Part shown: piece after piece, positions 33,549 through 47,127 of the stretch
Layout of the letters: the number at the start of each line of letters is the position of its first letter
Position numbering within the stretch: position 1 is the stretch's first letter
DNA from: Ceratodon purpureus
Taxonomy: Eukaryota; Streptophyta; Bryopsida; Pseudoditrichales; Ditrichaceae
DNA length: 64,000 nucleotides
Reading direction: 5' to 3'
Assembly (NCBI GenBank): GCA_014871385.1
Contig: CM026431.1
Coordinates: forward strand, 3,078,604-3,142,603
Notes under the pieces: model-generated
Databases searched by the model: none
What the model was told of the DNA's origin: nothing
What the model saw: the letters and a program-made list of their open reading frames with translations, nothing else
Made by a program: the position numbers and the translations under genes

Positions 33549-35600
33549 AATCTTGAGTACTCAATGGATATCCTACGCGGCAGTTCTCAGCGTCGCATGC
33601 AAGTCGAGCTTTAGCGATTGAAGCCGTGGCAATGGCGATGCAGTCGATTCCTTATCTCCACGGAGGTACTCGACTCACTCGATTCCGCTACAGTCATGAA
33701 CTTCTGTCTGGGTTATGATTATAAGTTGACGCGATGCGTACAAAGCAGCTTTATCCTGACATTTATCAGATTGCCTGAACCGGACCATGAGATCCTCGTT
33801 GGATGGGTTTCGTCCTAGACCTTATGCTCAGCTTGAATCCTAATCCTATCAAACCTCACGAGAAGCAAACACGTTGTGGTCCGTGCATTGTCCCTTTGAA
33901 AGCCGATCATAAAAGAATTCCCATGAGAAGCTTGTTGACAATGAAATTTAACAGACCACTTGTTTACCTGGTTGCTGTGGATAACTTTGGATATGATTGA
34001 TATTACAGTACAAATTTTGATGCTTTCTATTCGTTTACAGATGTAAGGAGGTATCATGTTTCAGTATATATCATCGACCAACTCTAAATTTGAACATCTT
34101 CAACATGAACCAAACCCGGATGTGTCACTGTAGGGGGAAAATTTTCTTTCAAGTGAATGAAATTATAAACTTAATCTTTTTTGGAATGCTACAGCATGTT
34201 TAGAGCTGTTGCAGAGTATGTAGGTGAAAAACTTGGTGGATATCGTTTCAGTTCATTGGTCCATAAACACAATTCCTGCCTGAATTTTTTTCCTGTTTGG
34301 AACTGAAAATCACGCGAAGCTTCACATATTTTTCACTCTTGAATTCCAAGGTTTCTGTGGGCATCTTTAAGCTCAGACCACTGCACTCGTGCAATCCGTT
34401 TCGTCGTCTCATTAACTATGCCCGTACAGCACTCGATTTCCAAACTTAATTTAGCCATAACTTTCCTGTTTCAGGATAAAAAGATGGTTCGGAGCAGAAC
34501 CTCACAAGCATCTTTCCACACGGAAAAGATACCAATGCTAACTCTGTATTTTTGTTAATTATTTTTGGGATCTCACGTATGAATACTAGATAGCTAGAGG
34601 AGCTTCGCAGTGATGCAACAGCTCACGACTGGATTACGAGCTTCACAAGTTAATCACCACCTTTTGCAACGTAATCCCCAAACCTGAATCCAATCAAGTC
34701 CTGTACTTTGATTTTGAAGCTGGTCATGTCTCAGGGGCTTCGAAGTTAATTAACTTTTTCAGCTAATGGAGTAGGCTTGGATGAGTAGTTGGCATCTATG
34801 ACAATCAGAAGTTGGCATCTCAACACATCTTTGTAAATTGTGATGATCCCTTTGAGAGAATTTCAATTGGTGGAGATCACTTTCGACTCAGAAGGATTAC
34901 TCTGGACTTGCGGTGTTGCACACAAATCTAATGAAGATGATAAGATTGAACGAAGAGTAATCCAGTGGCAGGCTCTGCAGCTTTCTCTCTGGAAACTGAA
35001 GGCTAGCTTGTTGCAGAGCAGGCATCAATCATCATCTGGAATAGCTTTGAGCAGGAGCAGGCATGCAAGGTGACGACAACTCAAAGGAACACACATAATT
35101 TAGAAGCAATCATCGTGATGATTCATGAACGACTTGTCAAGAGTACAAGATGCACTACAAGCAGACTTGTCGTTCCTCACTCATAATGTGTTGCCCTTCA
35201 CTTACAGAGAATGTGGAAAAGGGCACTTTTTCATGTTTTTTGTGACCCAACTGACTCACCAACTTCGAAATTGCTTCATATAGTAAGTAAGGAACGACAG
35301 GGTTGCTAGTAGTGATGCAAAGATTGTCATTTCAATAAAAAATCACATAACTAGAGTTTTTGAAAGTCTTTTCTTATATCTTGACTAATTTGGATTACAT
35401 TTTGTACTTTTGACCATTCAAGGTTTATTTATATAATTTTGCAATGTACATGATTAACTATCATGATCCCTACACAAACTCAATGTCAAAGATCTAAATT
35501 TTGCATGATACAGTAAGGTGAATTTTGAAGAGAATTTATTTTTCATGCAATGCTGATTTTTAACACAATTCGTTATGTGGATTCCAATAAAAATGTATTT
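33549..35600. other. Spacer upstream of HsbA-like gene
   Basis: Non-coding as far as I can tell. A short inverted repeat (GTCGTTCCT-ACT type arms at about 35,171-35,183 and 35,284-35,296) could mark a small hairpin element. A 77-codon frame at 34,840-35,073 has no recognisable domain. Confidence 0.4.
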
Positions 35601-35899
35601 TTTTGTGGTAAACATAATATCTCAATCTAAATTATAAGGTGATATAACTTTAGGGCATGCGTTACTGAGCCAAATTCAAAAATTCTACTTTTTAAAACAT
35701 CAGACAAGTTTTATTATACCATAAACATTTCTTGAATCAATTTTTTATTTTTTATTTTTTTTATGGAAAATTGCCATAAAATTCATTGGCTTGCCTAACA
35801 TTCTTTGAAATTTATTAAGCCCTAAATGTTCAAGCATTTTTTGCACTTCCAATACCAAAACTATGATTTTTGACCACCTTCTAAAAATTGATATATGGT

Positions 35900-36700
35900 T
35901 AGTTCTTTTATTATCCTTTAATAGATTTAACAATGAGATCTTAAATGTTTCTATTATTACTACTACCATTTAAAATTTCAATTATTGGATTTTTAGCATT
36001 TTCGAAATTATAACGATGTTTGTTGATGCAAAACTATTATTTTGATCTTTTCCTCTCATTTTCCTTTAAATCATTGAAATTAAACTTATAAAATTATTTA
36101 GAGACATAAAAAAAAGTTTTCAATCTGAAAAGTTTTTAGTCTTATATAGTAAATTAAAGCAGAAAATGTGAATTTTACCTCATTAATTTTATTATTTTGA
36201 TATTTCAATATTGGAATTTACAAAATATTTTGATAACAAATTATACAATTATTTCAAAAAACAACTATCAAAATAAAAGGTTTTTTTATATCAAATGTAC
36301 TTTACCATTTTAAAATAAAAATACTGAAATCCTTTAATTTCATCTTTATTTTTATTTTTCTTAACTGATTGTCTATTAGTAAAAATGTAAAAAGTTATAG
36401 TAGTCTTCATCATTGAAATTTGTACTGACTGTTTAAAGAATTATCTCCCTAAGGTCTTTCTCAAAAATTATTTATATTGTGACAATAATTATTTATCTTT
36501 TTTTCGTTGACATAAAATTGGAGTATTGGAAGGGTTTAATTCCACTCTATTTGTGGCGCTACAAGTGAGAGGCTTGTGGACAGATTAAAAATCAAAGAAC
36601 TTTATTATATCATTTTATTTTTCTTAAAGTTAAATTATATTTGTTTTGATATTCCAATTTTAATTTGTATTTAAAACTTTGTGTATATCAATCAAAATTT
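35900..36700 (-). repeat. Inverted partial copy of the 39-kb AT-rich repeat
   Basis: Read on the minus strand, this stretch follows the repeat at 39.6-40.0 kb. ATCAAATGTACTTT here pairs with the complement at 40,020; TTTAATTTCATCTTT pairs with 39,965; GGTTTAATTCCACTC and GGCGCTACAAGTGAGAGGCTTGTG pair with 39,720-39,775. Similarity is clear for about 36,290-36,660 and fades on both sides. The true limits are unknown. Confidence 0.6.
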
Positions 36701-37950
36701 CAAAAATAAAACTTTATATCTTCAGTAAAAATAAATTATAGTAAAAAAAATCAAACTCAAGAAGTTTAAAAATATATTAATAATATATAAATATGTTTAA
36801 TATATTTCAGATTGCATACAAATAATAATTGTATTAAACATTTCTTAAAATTCAAGATTTAGATTTTCTAAGGAATTTAATATGTGGATTTAGTATAATA
36901 CTTGAAGGAGGGTAATGATATGTGTGGATTGTTCTTTATAAAATTAAAATGTCAATCCATTTGACAAATAAAGATTGTATTGGAATATTATACTACCAAA
37001 ACTTTAATGATATTAATCTTTTTTATATCCTTATTATTAGAGATTTATTTAAAATTACATTTTTAAAAATCTCTGAAAAAATATCTTAAATCCTATAAAC
37101 TTACAATCTTGACCTTTAAATGTAATTAAAAAATAAGAATTCAAAAATCCAAAATTTTATAACATTCACAAGTTTTAACATGAGCATTTCAAAATTCACC
37201 AATCATCATTTTTTGGCTAGTTAAGAAGATGCATACTGTAATCACGTTATGGAGTGATTTGTTTATTAATTTTGGATGGCACAATAAAATCTCATGTCCG
37301 AAATTTGCCATTCCTAATCCAAAAGACCCGTGATTTGTTGAAGATCCTCAAAATTATCCAAACATATTTACACTTTTCACATTGCATGGCCGGGAATGCC
37401 ACTTTCGTAATGATAACCGCCTCCATAGTACGAGACGTTATGAATGAATTGGAGTGAATCCCACATCATTTTCATAAACTGCTGGTGGTATCCCGTAGGT
37501 CTCAAGAGTGTCGGCGGCAACGCTAATAGGATCTCAAAATGTTAACAACGCTCGCACTAGTATTACATAGAGGTATGGATCCCAATGGCATGCTTTGACT
37601 ATGAATGTTGTGCACGTTGAATTACGATGTAAATATGTAAAACCAAAAAGCACAACATTAAAGTTGGCCTTGGCATACGAGATAAATCAAAACACATGCA
37701 ATTATTCACAAAACAAGACAAGACATAAAATTGACTCAACGACCAAATACATCCAGTATTTTTTTTTAACTTTTCTTGTGTGCACAAGTGCACAATTCTA
37801 TTACATAAATCTATACTCGGAACAACTCCAAGGTTACTCCAACAGGAATAATCATTTCAAACATAGCTTTCGCAATCAGCGGTTGTTGAGTACAAAGAAG
37901 AAGGATCTTCTACCCAAATCAACAACCTCCAAATGTCGCAGCCACTGATA

Positions 37951-38472
37951 TGCAATAATTTCAGTATTCACAACCACCACCTCAAGCAGCTCAAGGTAGT
38001 CACAGAGTATAAAGAGCGTGGATCTCACCTCCAAATTCGATCAACCATGATCCACAACCACGTGTAGGATCTCCTAACCAACACCAACTCTCAAGCTGTA
38101 ACACAATCACAAGAATAAAAAAACCACACAACGGTCACAGCTAAGGGTCCTTACGGTCGATACAGACAGCAACGTTTTCTCTCACATACACTTGGCCACA
38201 AGCAACTACGGCTTTCTTCTAACCTAACTCTCACTCACTTACTAACCGTTGCTAACTCTCCTCCTACTAAGACTAACCTATCCCTTTACCTACATTTCTT
38301 TGCTCTATCTAGCAGCCTACTAAACTACCACTATACTATGGCTATGACATCTATTCACATTCCATGCACATGCGCATGTTTTCAAAATCATATCTTCCCA
38401 ACTAACCTATCCTAAACTCCAAAACTAAGTTGATACTTTAGTAATTTCATTTGTCCACTATCAATAATTACA
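37951..38472 (-). mobile_element. Copia-type LTR, relic
   Basis: A 522-bp block, read on the minus strand, begins TGTAATTATT and ends AATTATTGCA, the TG...CA ends of an LTR with matching short inverted repeats. Immediately before it on that strand lies a purine-rich tract (GTAATGGGGGAA). Immediately after it lies TATCAGTGGC, which resembles the methionine-tRNA primer site used by many copia elements. The element around it is broken and no coding core was recognised nearby. I cannot give its age beyond old. Having both signals around one LTR suggests past rearrangement between element copies. Confidence 0.6.
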
Positions 38473-39119
38473 AATTCCCCCATTACTTGTCCCACGACTT
38501 TTCTAGTTAAAAAACTAGGATCCTCATCGCTTTAATTTCCAGTTTTCTAATATTAATTTTCTCGCTACCAACAATAACTCCTCTTTAATTGCGCGCTCGT
38601 TTGCAAATTGTGGCGACTACATAAATGCAGCCTCTTGAATTCTTCAACTTTTGAGAAACTCAAAATGAATAAAAATTAAAAATCTAACATAAAAAATGGA
38701 GTAATGAAAAAATAAGAGTAAAAAAGGGAAGTAAAGGAAAAACGGAAATTAGATTTTAAGGAAAATTAGAAATTAGGTAAAAATCAAAATTAAGAGAAGA
38801 ATTAAAATTTAGGGGAGGAAGAGAAATAAAAAATAAAAAATAAAAAATATCAATTAGAGCAGTCAAGCCTAGGTATTTTAGAGGAAATTAGTAAAAATAG
38901 AATAATTAGTATTTAAGAGTCTAACCACTTTAGGTTTAGTTATTTTAATCCAAAAAATGCATAATCCTATTAAACTAAGGGATTTCGGAATAAAAAGAGA
39001 AAACTGAGCAATTTAGGTGCTCGCAAAGTAGGTTGGCCAACTTCAAATATTCTAGCATGGTTTAATTTGGAGGCTTGGACATTCCTTTCTATTTATTGGA
39101 CCTTATGACTTTAGATCAA

Positions 39120-40043
39120 TTGTGCAGCTGTAAAGCGTCGAGAGTTGGTTTGTGTACTTGTAAATTTAGTTAATTACTATTTGTGCCCAAATTACTTTCT
39201 AATGAGATTTTAATTTATCTTTTATAATTAAAAACCTTAAGCATCCAAAACTTACAGCGTTCAAAATTTTATCATAACTTTTAGATACTTACGAATTTGA
39301 AAATATACCTTATGAAAATAGAATCTTCACAAAATGCTATCTAAAATACTTGTATTGCACTTCCAAAAATTCTAAAATTCATCTGTTATATCAACATAAT
39401 TTTTAATCAGAGTCAAAACCTTAGGCGGATTAGTTTTTTGCTCCCAACTTTGACTAAAATTCAACCTTTAAAATAAAGAATGGTTCATTGGAAGCGTCTT
39501 TTGAAAGTTCTAAAAATGAACTACTTATTTAAAAAAATCAAGTATAATTTGACAATTAAAGAACATATTTGAAGCATTCTCACGCATTCACCATAGCATC
39601 AATTTTTACTTGAACTTTTTTATTTACCAATTATAGTAAGACGTATGACATTACGAAGCAAATATAATGAAACTTTATTAAAAATAAAGTGAAATAAAAA
39701 ATCCTTTAACTCCATCTAGCACAAGCCTTTCACTTGTAGTACCACAAGATGAGTGGAATAAGAACCCTCCTATGCTCGAATTTTATAAAGATGAATAGGT
39801 AAATAATTTTTACCAAGATATAAGTAATCATGTTCAAAGACACCAAAGGCATAATTCTCCAAATAGTGAATAGGATTTTAGTGATAAAAACCTTAAAAAT
39901 AATGACCACGGTGATTTTTTAAACTTCTAATTTGTGAAGAATGTGTGAGGAAAAATTAAAATAAAAGATGAAATTCAAGAACTATTTTATTTTTGGGAAA
40001 GAATTGCGAAGTACATTTGATAAAAAAAATCTTTTATCATAAG

Positions 40044-40087
<44 letters not shown>

Positions 40088-40590
40088 CTTTTATGTCGTA
40101 ATATTGTGTAATCTTTACTTTAAATGTTTTGTGAAAATGTTGATCCTTACATCTTTTTATTTTAAAGAATAAATTGGGTAAGTGTATTGATGATAAATCA
40201 ATTTTGAGTTGAAAATTTTTGAAATGTTCTCTGGAAATATATAAAAATTCAATTGACTTTTTTTAATAACTTCGACTAGCATTGTTATTTCAATTTTAAT
40301 CAATAATCATATTTTCTATATTGCTAATGGCATTATTTAAAAAAAGTATTAGCGAAGTTTTCACAAACTTACATAGTATTGTTTTTTGTAAATTGAAATT
40401 GAAGTTCTGTTATCAAACTAATGAAGAATGTGTAAAAAAGTTTTAGCTAAATACGCATTATTATGATAAAGTTATGACTGTTTAAAGTTCAGCTTATTTT
40501 TAGACCAACATTACTGTAATGCCAATGATTGTCAAAAGATTCATCAATGAAGCATGAAAATGTTTGTTGAGAATAACCAACTTTTAATAA
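39120..40590 (+). repeat. AT-rich repeat, left direct copy (with empty piggyBac site)
   Basis: This copy aligns with 41,985-49,325 once the piggyBac element there is removed. Shared landmarks in order are TTAATTACTATTTGTG, ATCTAAAATA-TTGTATTGCACTTCC, GGAAGCGTCTTTTG, CATCTAGCACAAGCCTTTC, CATAATTCTCCAAATAGTG and AATGCCAATGATTGTCAAAAG. The TTAA at 39,893-39,896, within AAACCTTAAAAATAATGACCAC, is the unoccupied counterpart of the piggyBac insertion site. A run of about 40 T lies near 40,045-40,087. I do not recognise the element family. Confidence 0.75.
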
Positions 40591-40619
40591 GATTTGTTGA
40601 ATACGATCAATCTTTTGTT

Positions 40620-41890
40620 TTTATGAACGTGTGTCTCATTGGCAATTAGAATTTCATGCGCGCTTTAACGAAGCACATAAAGAGAGGAAGGTGGGGCTAC
40701 GGGCTTTTGAGATGCTCAAGCCACTCTACGTGAGGAAAATAAAAAATATGCATACTTGCGCATGATGATAGCATTATGTGATTGCAGAGCTGAGGATCGG
40801 ATGGAATAACACGAGACTTATAACAAAGAGGATACATTGGCAACACTGTAGGTGCCTTTATGAGTTGTGCCAAAGAACGGTAAGTGTCAATTGCTCTCCA
40901 GTGGACTCGTCGATCATATGTCATGCGAACTTGACCCACTTTACGGGGTTGACATACCTCTGACATAGTGTATTGTGTCCGGGAGAGAGAGATGGATAGC
41001 ACAATCAAAAGTTCATCAAAAGTTTATGCAAACTACGTGGGGTGGACAAGCTCCTGCAATGTCCCAGGGAAGAGGACTACAACATCTCTTTGATGGTTCA
41101 TTGGCATAATTTTGAGATGATCGTTCATCGGCTGGAAAGAAGTACAAGGTTCTTCGCGTGATGTACAAGACTACTAGGGCGAAAGTTTTTGTCAATTACT
41201 AAAGACAAAAATTGTGGCTTTTTATTGTACATAATTACATTGCAAAGTGGCAAGTGGAACAATTCAAAATTTTGATTGATACCTTTTCGCATGACTCAAT
41301 TCTGTCTACTATGGATTTCGTAGAGAATTGCATGTTTTAACCGTATTAAGAATTGTAGTTCATGCATTGACTTCAACACTAGATAACTATATTGGTGCAC
41401 ATTTACTACCGTTGGAACCCTGTTTTTTTTGCCGACCTAGAATCAGGTGCACCGAAGTTACTTTCGGAAAATCATTACTACATTAGTGATGGACCTGAGT
41501 ATGACACTCTTTTTGGTTCAGCGTTGTTTTGCAGTACATTAAAAACACATTACGGACAAAGGGATCAAACGTAAAATGCACATAATCTGGTCCGATGGAT
41601 ATGCGGCACAATTCAAATCGAGAAGATGCTAGTATCACATATCCGGATCTGGCTAGTCTACTTTTCAATCTTTTTATATGCAATTTTTTTTAAGTGTTTG
41701 AATGTACAAATGTAAATGTCTGACTTGTCTTTTTATAAAATATATAGCACATTCAGGTATTAGTCACAAACTGTCATGCTTGAGTTACTAAAAGGCTGTG
41801 AGATGGTGTGGTTCTATTTAGGAAGTGGCCACCGCAAACGGCTCCATAAAGAAGCAATGGCTATGCTTAAATGTGCAAATTATTTTAAGA
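40620..41890 (+). pseudogene. Decayed transposase-like gene
   Basis: Scattered blocks on the plus strand keep protein-like sequence across stops and frame changes. They are HWQLEFHARFNEAHKERK and FEMLKPLYVRKIKNMHTC (about 40,640-40,760), PKLLSENHYYISDGPEYDTL (about 41,450-41,510), IIWSDGYAAQFKS (about 41,583-41,622) and GCEMVWFYLGSGH (about 41,793-41,832). The order of a YYISD box, a WSDG-AAQFK box and a W-YLGSGH box recalls an uncharacterised DDE-transposase-like family of plants and animals, as I remember it. The superfamily is unresolved. The pseudogene lies between the two direct copies of the AT-rich repeat, so that repeat may belong to its element. Confidence 0.5.
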
Positions 41891-44297
41891 AAATATAAAT
41901 TTCAACTCACGTACAAAACTCCAAAATGCAGCTGATGTAGTAAGCTTCTGTAACCCCAAGGAAAATGAGGAGCTTCGTGCGTACAAGTCATAAATGTCGT
42001 AACTTTGTTTGTGTGTTTGTACGTTTAATTAATTACTATTTGTATCCAAATTGTTTTCAAATGAGATTGTAGTTTATTTTTTACAATTAAAGACCTTAAG
42101 TTTATTATAGCAATGACCTCTTATTATTATAAGTAAATTCAATTAACTTGTTTGCTATTTTCTGAATTTAATATATCATTTATACTTATAATTTAAAAGT
42201 GAACAATATTAATTTCTTTGATATTCATATTAATGAAACTTTAAGAGCAAATCTAATTTTTTGTAACAATTTATGTAAAAACACCCTAAATCTTCTAAAA
42301 TTTACAATAATGACTTTTAAAAATCAAAAAGAACAAAAAATTTAAATTTCTAAATTTTTTAGCTTCAAAAATTTACAACGTTTGATTTTTTATCATAAGT
42401 TTTAGATATTTACAAACTAGGAAACATACCTTATAAAAATAGAATCTTTACGAAATGCTATCTAAAATATATGTATTGCACTTCCAAAAATCCAAAAATC
42501 CACTTGTTAAACCAACACAGCCCTCAACTAGTGTCAGAACCTCAGGTAGATTAGTTTTTCCTTATAACTTTGACAAATCTTAAACTTTTGAAATAAAGAA
42601 TAGTTTGTTGAAAGCGTCTTTTCAAAGCCCTCAAAATTAATTACTCACTTAAAGAAATCAAGTAAGATTTGACAATTAAAAAACATATTTGAAGCATTCT
42701 CACCCGTTAATCACAATATCATTTTTTTGCTAAAACATTTTTATTTACAAATTTTAGTAAGACGTATGATATAACGAACAAATTATAATTAGACTTTAAC
42801 AAAAATAAGAGTAAAATGAAAAATCCTTTAACTCCATCTAGCACAAGCCTTTCACTTGTAGTACCACAAGATGAGTAATTATGTGCAAAGAGACCAAAGA
42901 CATAATTCTCCAAATAGTGAATAGGAATTTTTATGATAAAGACCTTAACCCCTAAAAATCCAGCCGTTTTTGGAAGCTCCAAGTTCCAAAACTGTCATTT
43001 TTGACCGCTTTGTGGGAATGACGGTTTGGACCAGTTTTTTTTCCTATTTCTAGACATCCAACCGTAGGATCTTGTAATTCACCCTCATTAGAAGAACTGC
43101 TGAAATTTTCAACCGTTGGATGTTTACCATTTGTGAGATTATAATGTTCAAAGTTGCAGCAAAAGTTTTTTTTGGTGTTGCCCGAACGGCATAGGGTAAA
43201 TGGTAAAAATGAGGACTTGATGTTCTATATTCCAAAATTTTTGCTCATATTTTTTTCCATGTAGGAAACTAGGTTAAGCACATCCATGCAAAATTTTGAC
43301 TTCATCCCATGCTTTTAGGTCCTTCAAAAAAATTCTTTAGCTAGTTTGGGTCTAAAAGTTCACAAATTTCTCCATTTCACATATTTCTACATAGCACTCA
43401 ATTCATGAACTTTCCGTGGGATCCCAACGGTGGAGTTGTTGTGTGACTCAAATGTGTTTTTTGAGAAAAAAAAAAATTCAAAAATACTAAAATCTCAATT
43501 AGATCTGAATTTATAGGGGTAAAATGAATAAAATGGCTTCCAAAATGAGCCGGGCAAGGAGGAAATCATGGGGACCTTGAAACCCAGTGAACCCATGATT
43601 TGGAAGTGGTCAGGTGCATTGAAGGAGCTGACACAACATGAATACACATGCCCCGAGTATAGGTGGTCAATTCCATGTTCATAGGAACAACCAAGCTAAA
43701 CTTTGCACATGGCAAGCTACAGTTTGGAATAAGCCAGGCTATAAATCGGGAATAAGCCAAGCTGAAATTAGTCCTGTGAGCCGTTGCAGATCAGCTGAGA
43801 TCTAGATCAATGGAATGGTTCTACAGTTTGGTGATACCCATGCCAGGGTGACTTGGCATTAGACTCCGCCCAACCATGCAAATTTGGATGGGGTGCAGTC
43901 ATCACCCATGCCATCCATGCGAATCAATTAGACTCCTCCCTTCACTGAGAGCTTGGGCCCGCCTATGGCCGCCCCCTGAACCCGTCCCCCCCTTCCCTCC
44001 CCCAACCAGAATCACCTTTACAGTCCACAAGAACTGGGAGGTAAGCACAAAGAGTGTTTTTTTTCTTTTTTTCTTAGTTTCTTTCCATACATTTGTATAC
44101 TAGTGTATGTGTTTCTAAGAATCACATACTTGAACGGGAAAAATGTTTAGGAGAGGTAGAAATGGTAATAAGTAGGAAAAACGGGAATGTGTAAGAAAAA
44201 CGGGAATATGTAGAGAGAAATAAAAATGGTATTTGTAAGCACTACTTACCAAAAACTAACAATTTCGTGCCCGTTGTTGAGCAATCGCCGTATGCCA

Positions 44298-47043
44298 TCA
44301 CTCATAGCACCCATTATCAAGGCACATCCACTTGTCTCCGCATTTATGGCAATAATAATGAATGAAACGAACTTTGCAAACCACACATTTTCGGCGTAAC
44401 TTATTATAAGATGGGGTGCAAATAATAGGTCGCCGGGGTTGTGGTGGAATGTCAGTAGGCTCGGTGGTTCTCATAGGCCACTCTCGTAACATTGACTCAC
44501 ACAAACCTTTTTTGAATTGGAGGTGAGTCATGGGAGGGATTGGTATCCTACGATGGAGGTTGTGATGGGCAACACAGTCCAAGTAAATGACATACATGTT
44601 GACCACAGAAACATCCAAAAGGAAAAAGAATATCCTGTGCCACCATTTGTGTGATCGTACCTGACAACTATATGAGGCTCGTAGCTGGTCTGCCACGTCA
44701 ACGCCCCGCATGTGAATAGTGTACTCCAACAAAACCGGTGAAGTCTGCACTTGCTCACGGACAGCGCCATTGCGGCGAGGAACTGTGACAACTCTCTCAC
44801 AGGGCGCCTGGATAGGGTTGCTATGTGTGGAAATGAGCAGGACAGGTTTCTTGTCCTTCCACATGACACAAGAAATTGTCCTGCTCACATGCATCTTCCA
44901 CACAATTGTGCCCTGAATCACATTCTTGAATCCTGCAAGGTTCTTCGAAAATCCTGAAAGACCCACACGGTTTGCCCGAACAGTGCCAGTGGCATAGACA
45001 CCTCTAGAAAGAAGAGAGGTGAATAAACTTATGCTAGAAAAAAAGTTATCCATAGTCACAACATGCCACCTGTTCCAAAGCCCATCAAGTAGTCTAATCA
45101 CAACATTGTTACCAAGCCTAGCATCTGCATCTGGATGGAGAGGTGGAAGAACAACAACATCTTCCTTTCCACAATAAATCTCAAAACTCCAAACATATTT
45201 GGAAACAGAACATGCAAGGCACCAGACTTTCAAGCCCCACTTCTGTGGTTTCTTGGGCATGTACTGTCGGATAGGGGAGTAGGTACCCTTGTACCTTATC
45301 ATCATCTCATCCACTGTTACATGCTTACCAAGATACCATGCAAGCTTGCAACGATCTTGAATAGCATTGACTAGCCACCGCGTTTGGCCTATCTTGTCAT
45401 ATCCCACATCACCTCTAGAAATACCATCCACATTGGTGAGGTGAAGACACCTCCTCAGTTCCTGGAATCTCTGCCTTGTACAGATTCTGGAAATAATAGG
45501 ACAGTGGAACAATTTGTCTTCCATCCAATATGTGTAATAATTAGGCTGTGGCTTCAAGCCCATGTAGAGAGCTAAAGCCATAAAGGCCTGAAGCTCAAGA
45601 ATGGTCACATTAGTCCAGAACCGACCACCTCTAATGTTTCCATTCTCACCAACTCCACAATTGGCATAGCGGTTTGTCTCATCAACAATTCTCTGTAGTA
45701 TCTCCACGGTCCAGAAAAGAGAGAAGAAATACTGGAAAGTAGGCAAAGAGCGGGAATGCCTTGTAGGACCTCTTGTAGGTCCACTAAATGGATTAGGCTG
45801 TGGGTTGTAATCAAAGTTTGTGGTTCCCCGAGTCTCATCCCTAAACTCCCATTTTAGGCCATTTTGCTCTTGGATTGGCCCCACATGCTCATTGTCTCCA
45901 TCACTCTCAACTTCACTCTCCATTTCAGAGAATGCCACACTGTCATTTTCGCTTTCTCCACTCTCAGAATCCGGTAAAATTTGAGTCCCATCATCATTAT
46001 CTTCCCCACCATGAAAATCAGTATCAGGCATTTGCAAAGCACCCCAAGCAGCAGAGGTAGCAGCAAACATACCTGGAGCAGCAAAATGAGCTGGAGCAGC
46101 AAAATGGCCTGGAGCAGCAAACATATCCTGAGTATCAGGCTCCTCCCCACCCATGCGGCGTTCCTCCCTGGCTCCATCTCCATAACCAGCTGCCCCATCC
46201 CCATAACCCCCGTCCCCATCTCCATTACCCCCATCCCCATAACCCCCTGCCCCATCACCATAACCCCCGTCCCCATCTCCATTACCCCCATCCCCATTAC
46301 CCCCGGCCCCATCCCCATTACCCTCGGCCCCATCCCCACTATCCACTCCCCCGGCCCCATCCCCATTACCCTCGGCCCCATCCCCACTATCCACTCCCCC
46401 GCCCACATCCCCGTTATCCACTCCCCCGCCCACCGCCCATGGTCTCAGCCCTGCCCACGTGGTCCCCGCCCTGCCCAACATACCTTGCCCCGCTGGCTGC
46501 CACCCCGCCGAGCCTGAACAGGCTGTTGCAAGCAGCCTGCGCCGCATGCGACTCCAACCCACCTTCCTCCGACGCCGCAACGTTGTCCCCTCCCCCGCCT
46601 TCTGTCGACGGCCCAGCTCCCCGACGCCGCTCCCCCATCTCTTTCTCTCGGCGATCATCCCTTCCCTGCCTGTAATGCATTTTGCTTCCATAACTTTGTG
46701 CTCGCAGTAGGAGCTCCGGTGGCCACAAGAGTGCCTCAAGCCCTCCTCCTTCATGACGGTCAGAATCCAAATCCTCACTTTCTATGGCAAACCCATCACT
46801 TGAATTGTGTGCTTGCAGATTTTCTTGAGACTCTAGGTAATCAGGGTTGAATTCGCACTCAGTGTCTGTCAATGGAATGGTTGGTATTCCCGGACCTAGA
46901 TCTGGAAACTCATCCCAGTGGATCTGTGGTTGTTGTGTTTCTTCAGGTGGTGTAGAATCTATTGAGTTGGGGGGTGGAGAACTTGGTGAAGGTTCTCGGA
47001 TTAGTCTATTGCTCCTTCTAATAGGAATCCCATCCCATTCCAT
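44298..47043 (-). CDS. piggyBac transposase (DDE_Tnp_1_7 type)
   Basis: The main frame covers 46,778-44,298 (826 codons from its first ATG). The core from about residue 330 is a full piggyBac catalytic domain. The aspartates are D490 in TVDEMMIRYKG, D577 in VVTMDNFFSS and D694 in RGVDVADQLR. The tail is cysteine-rich with C798, C801, C810, C813, C819 and C824, as in the family's end-binding domain. Residues about 115-205 are GDG/GYG low complexity, and 218-242 repeat FAAPGHFAAPAHFAAP. The true N-terminus is probably MEWDGIPIRRSNRLIREPSP at 47,043, in a different frame that overlaps the main one (46,414-46,778). So an intron or a frame shift lies in that overlap. Piggy-type transposases cut and paste DNA precisely at TTAA in the nucleus. 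Confidence 0.85.
46150..46440 (-). repeat. GDG-coding minisatellite in piggyBac transposase
   Basis: On the plus strand it is runs of CCATCCCCATTACCC, CCGTCCCCATCT and CCATCCCCATAACC units. On the minus strand it encodes the glycine-aspartate repeats of the transposase N-terminal region. All frames stay open because the units contain no stop. Confidence 0.8.
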
Positions 47044-47127
47044 CTGCATAGATAAAACAAGTAGGCATGAGTTTGTTTGCAAAATTTCTCATGTGTCATG
47101 AGTTTTCATTATCATTGATAAAATTTA

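Noticed and set aside
40045-40087. Poly(T) run of about 40 bases as a retroposon tail
   Set aside because: No target-site duplication or body was found beside it, and it lies inside a repeat whose other copies have shorter T runs, so slippage explains it.
45981-46517. Plus-strand frame of 178 codons in the piggyBac element
   Set aside because: It is the reverse reading of the GDG minisatellite (repeating PITPxPISI) and has no independent support.
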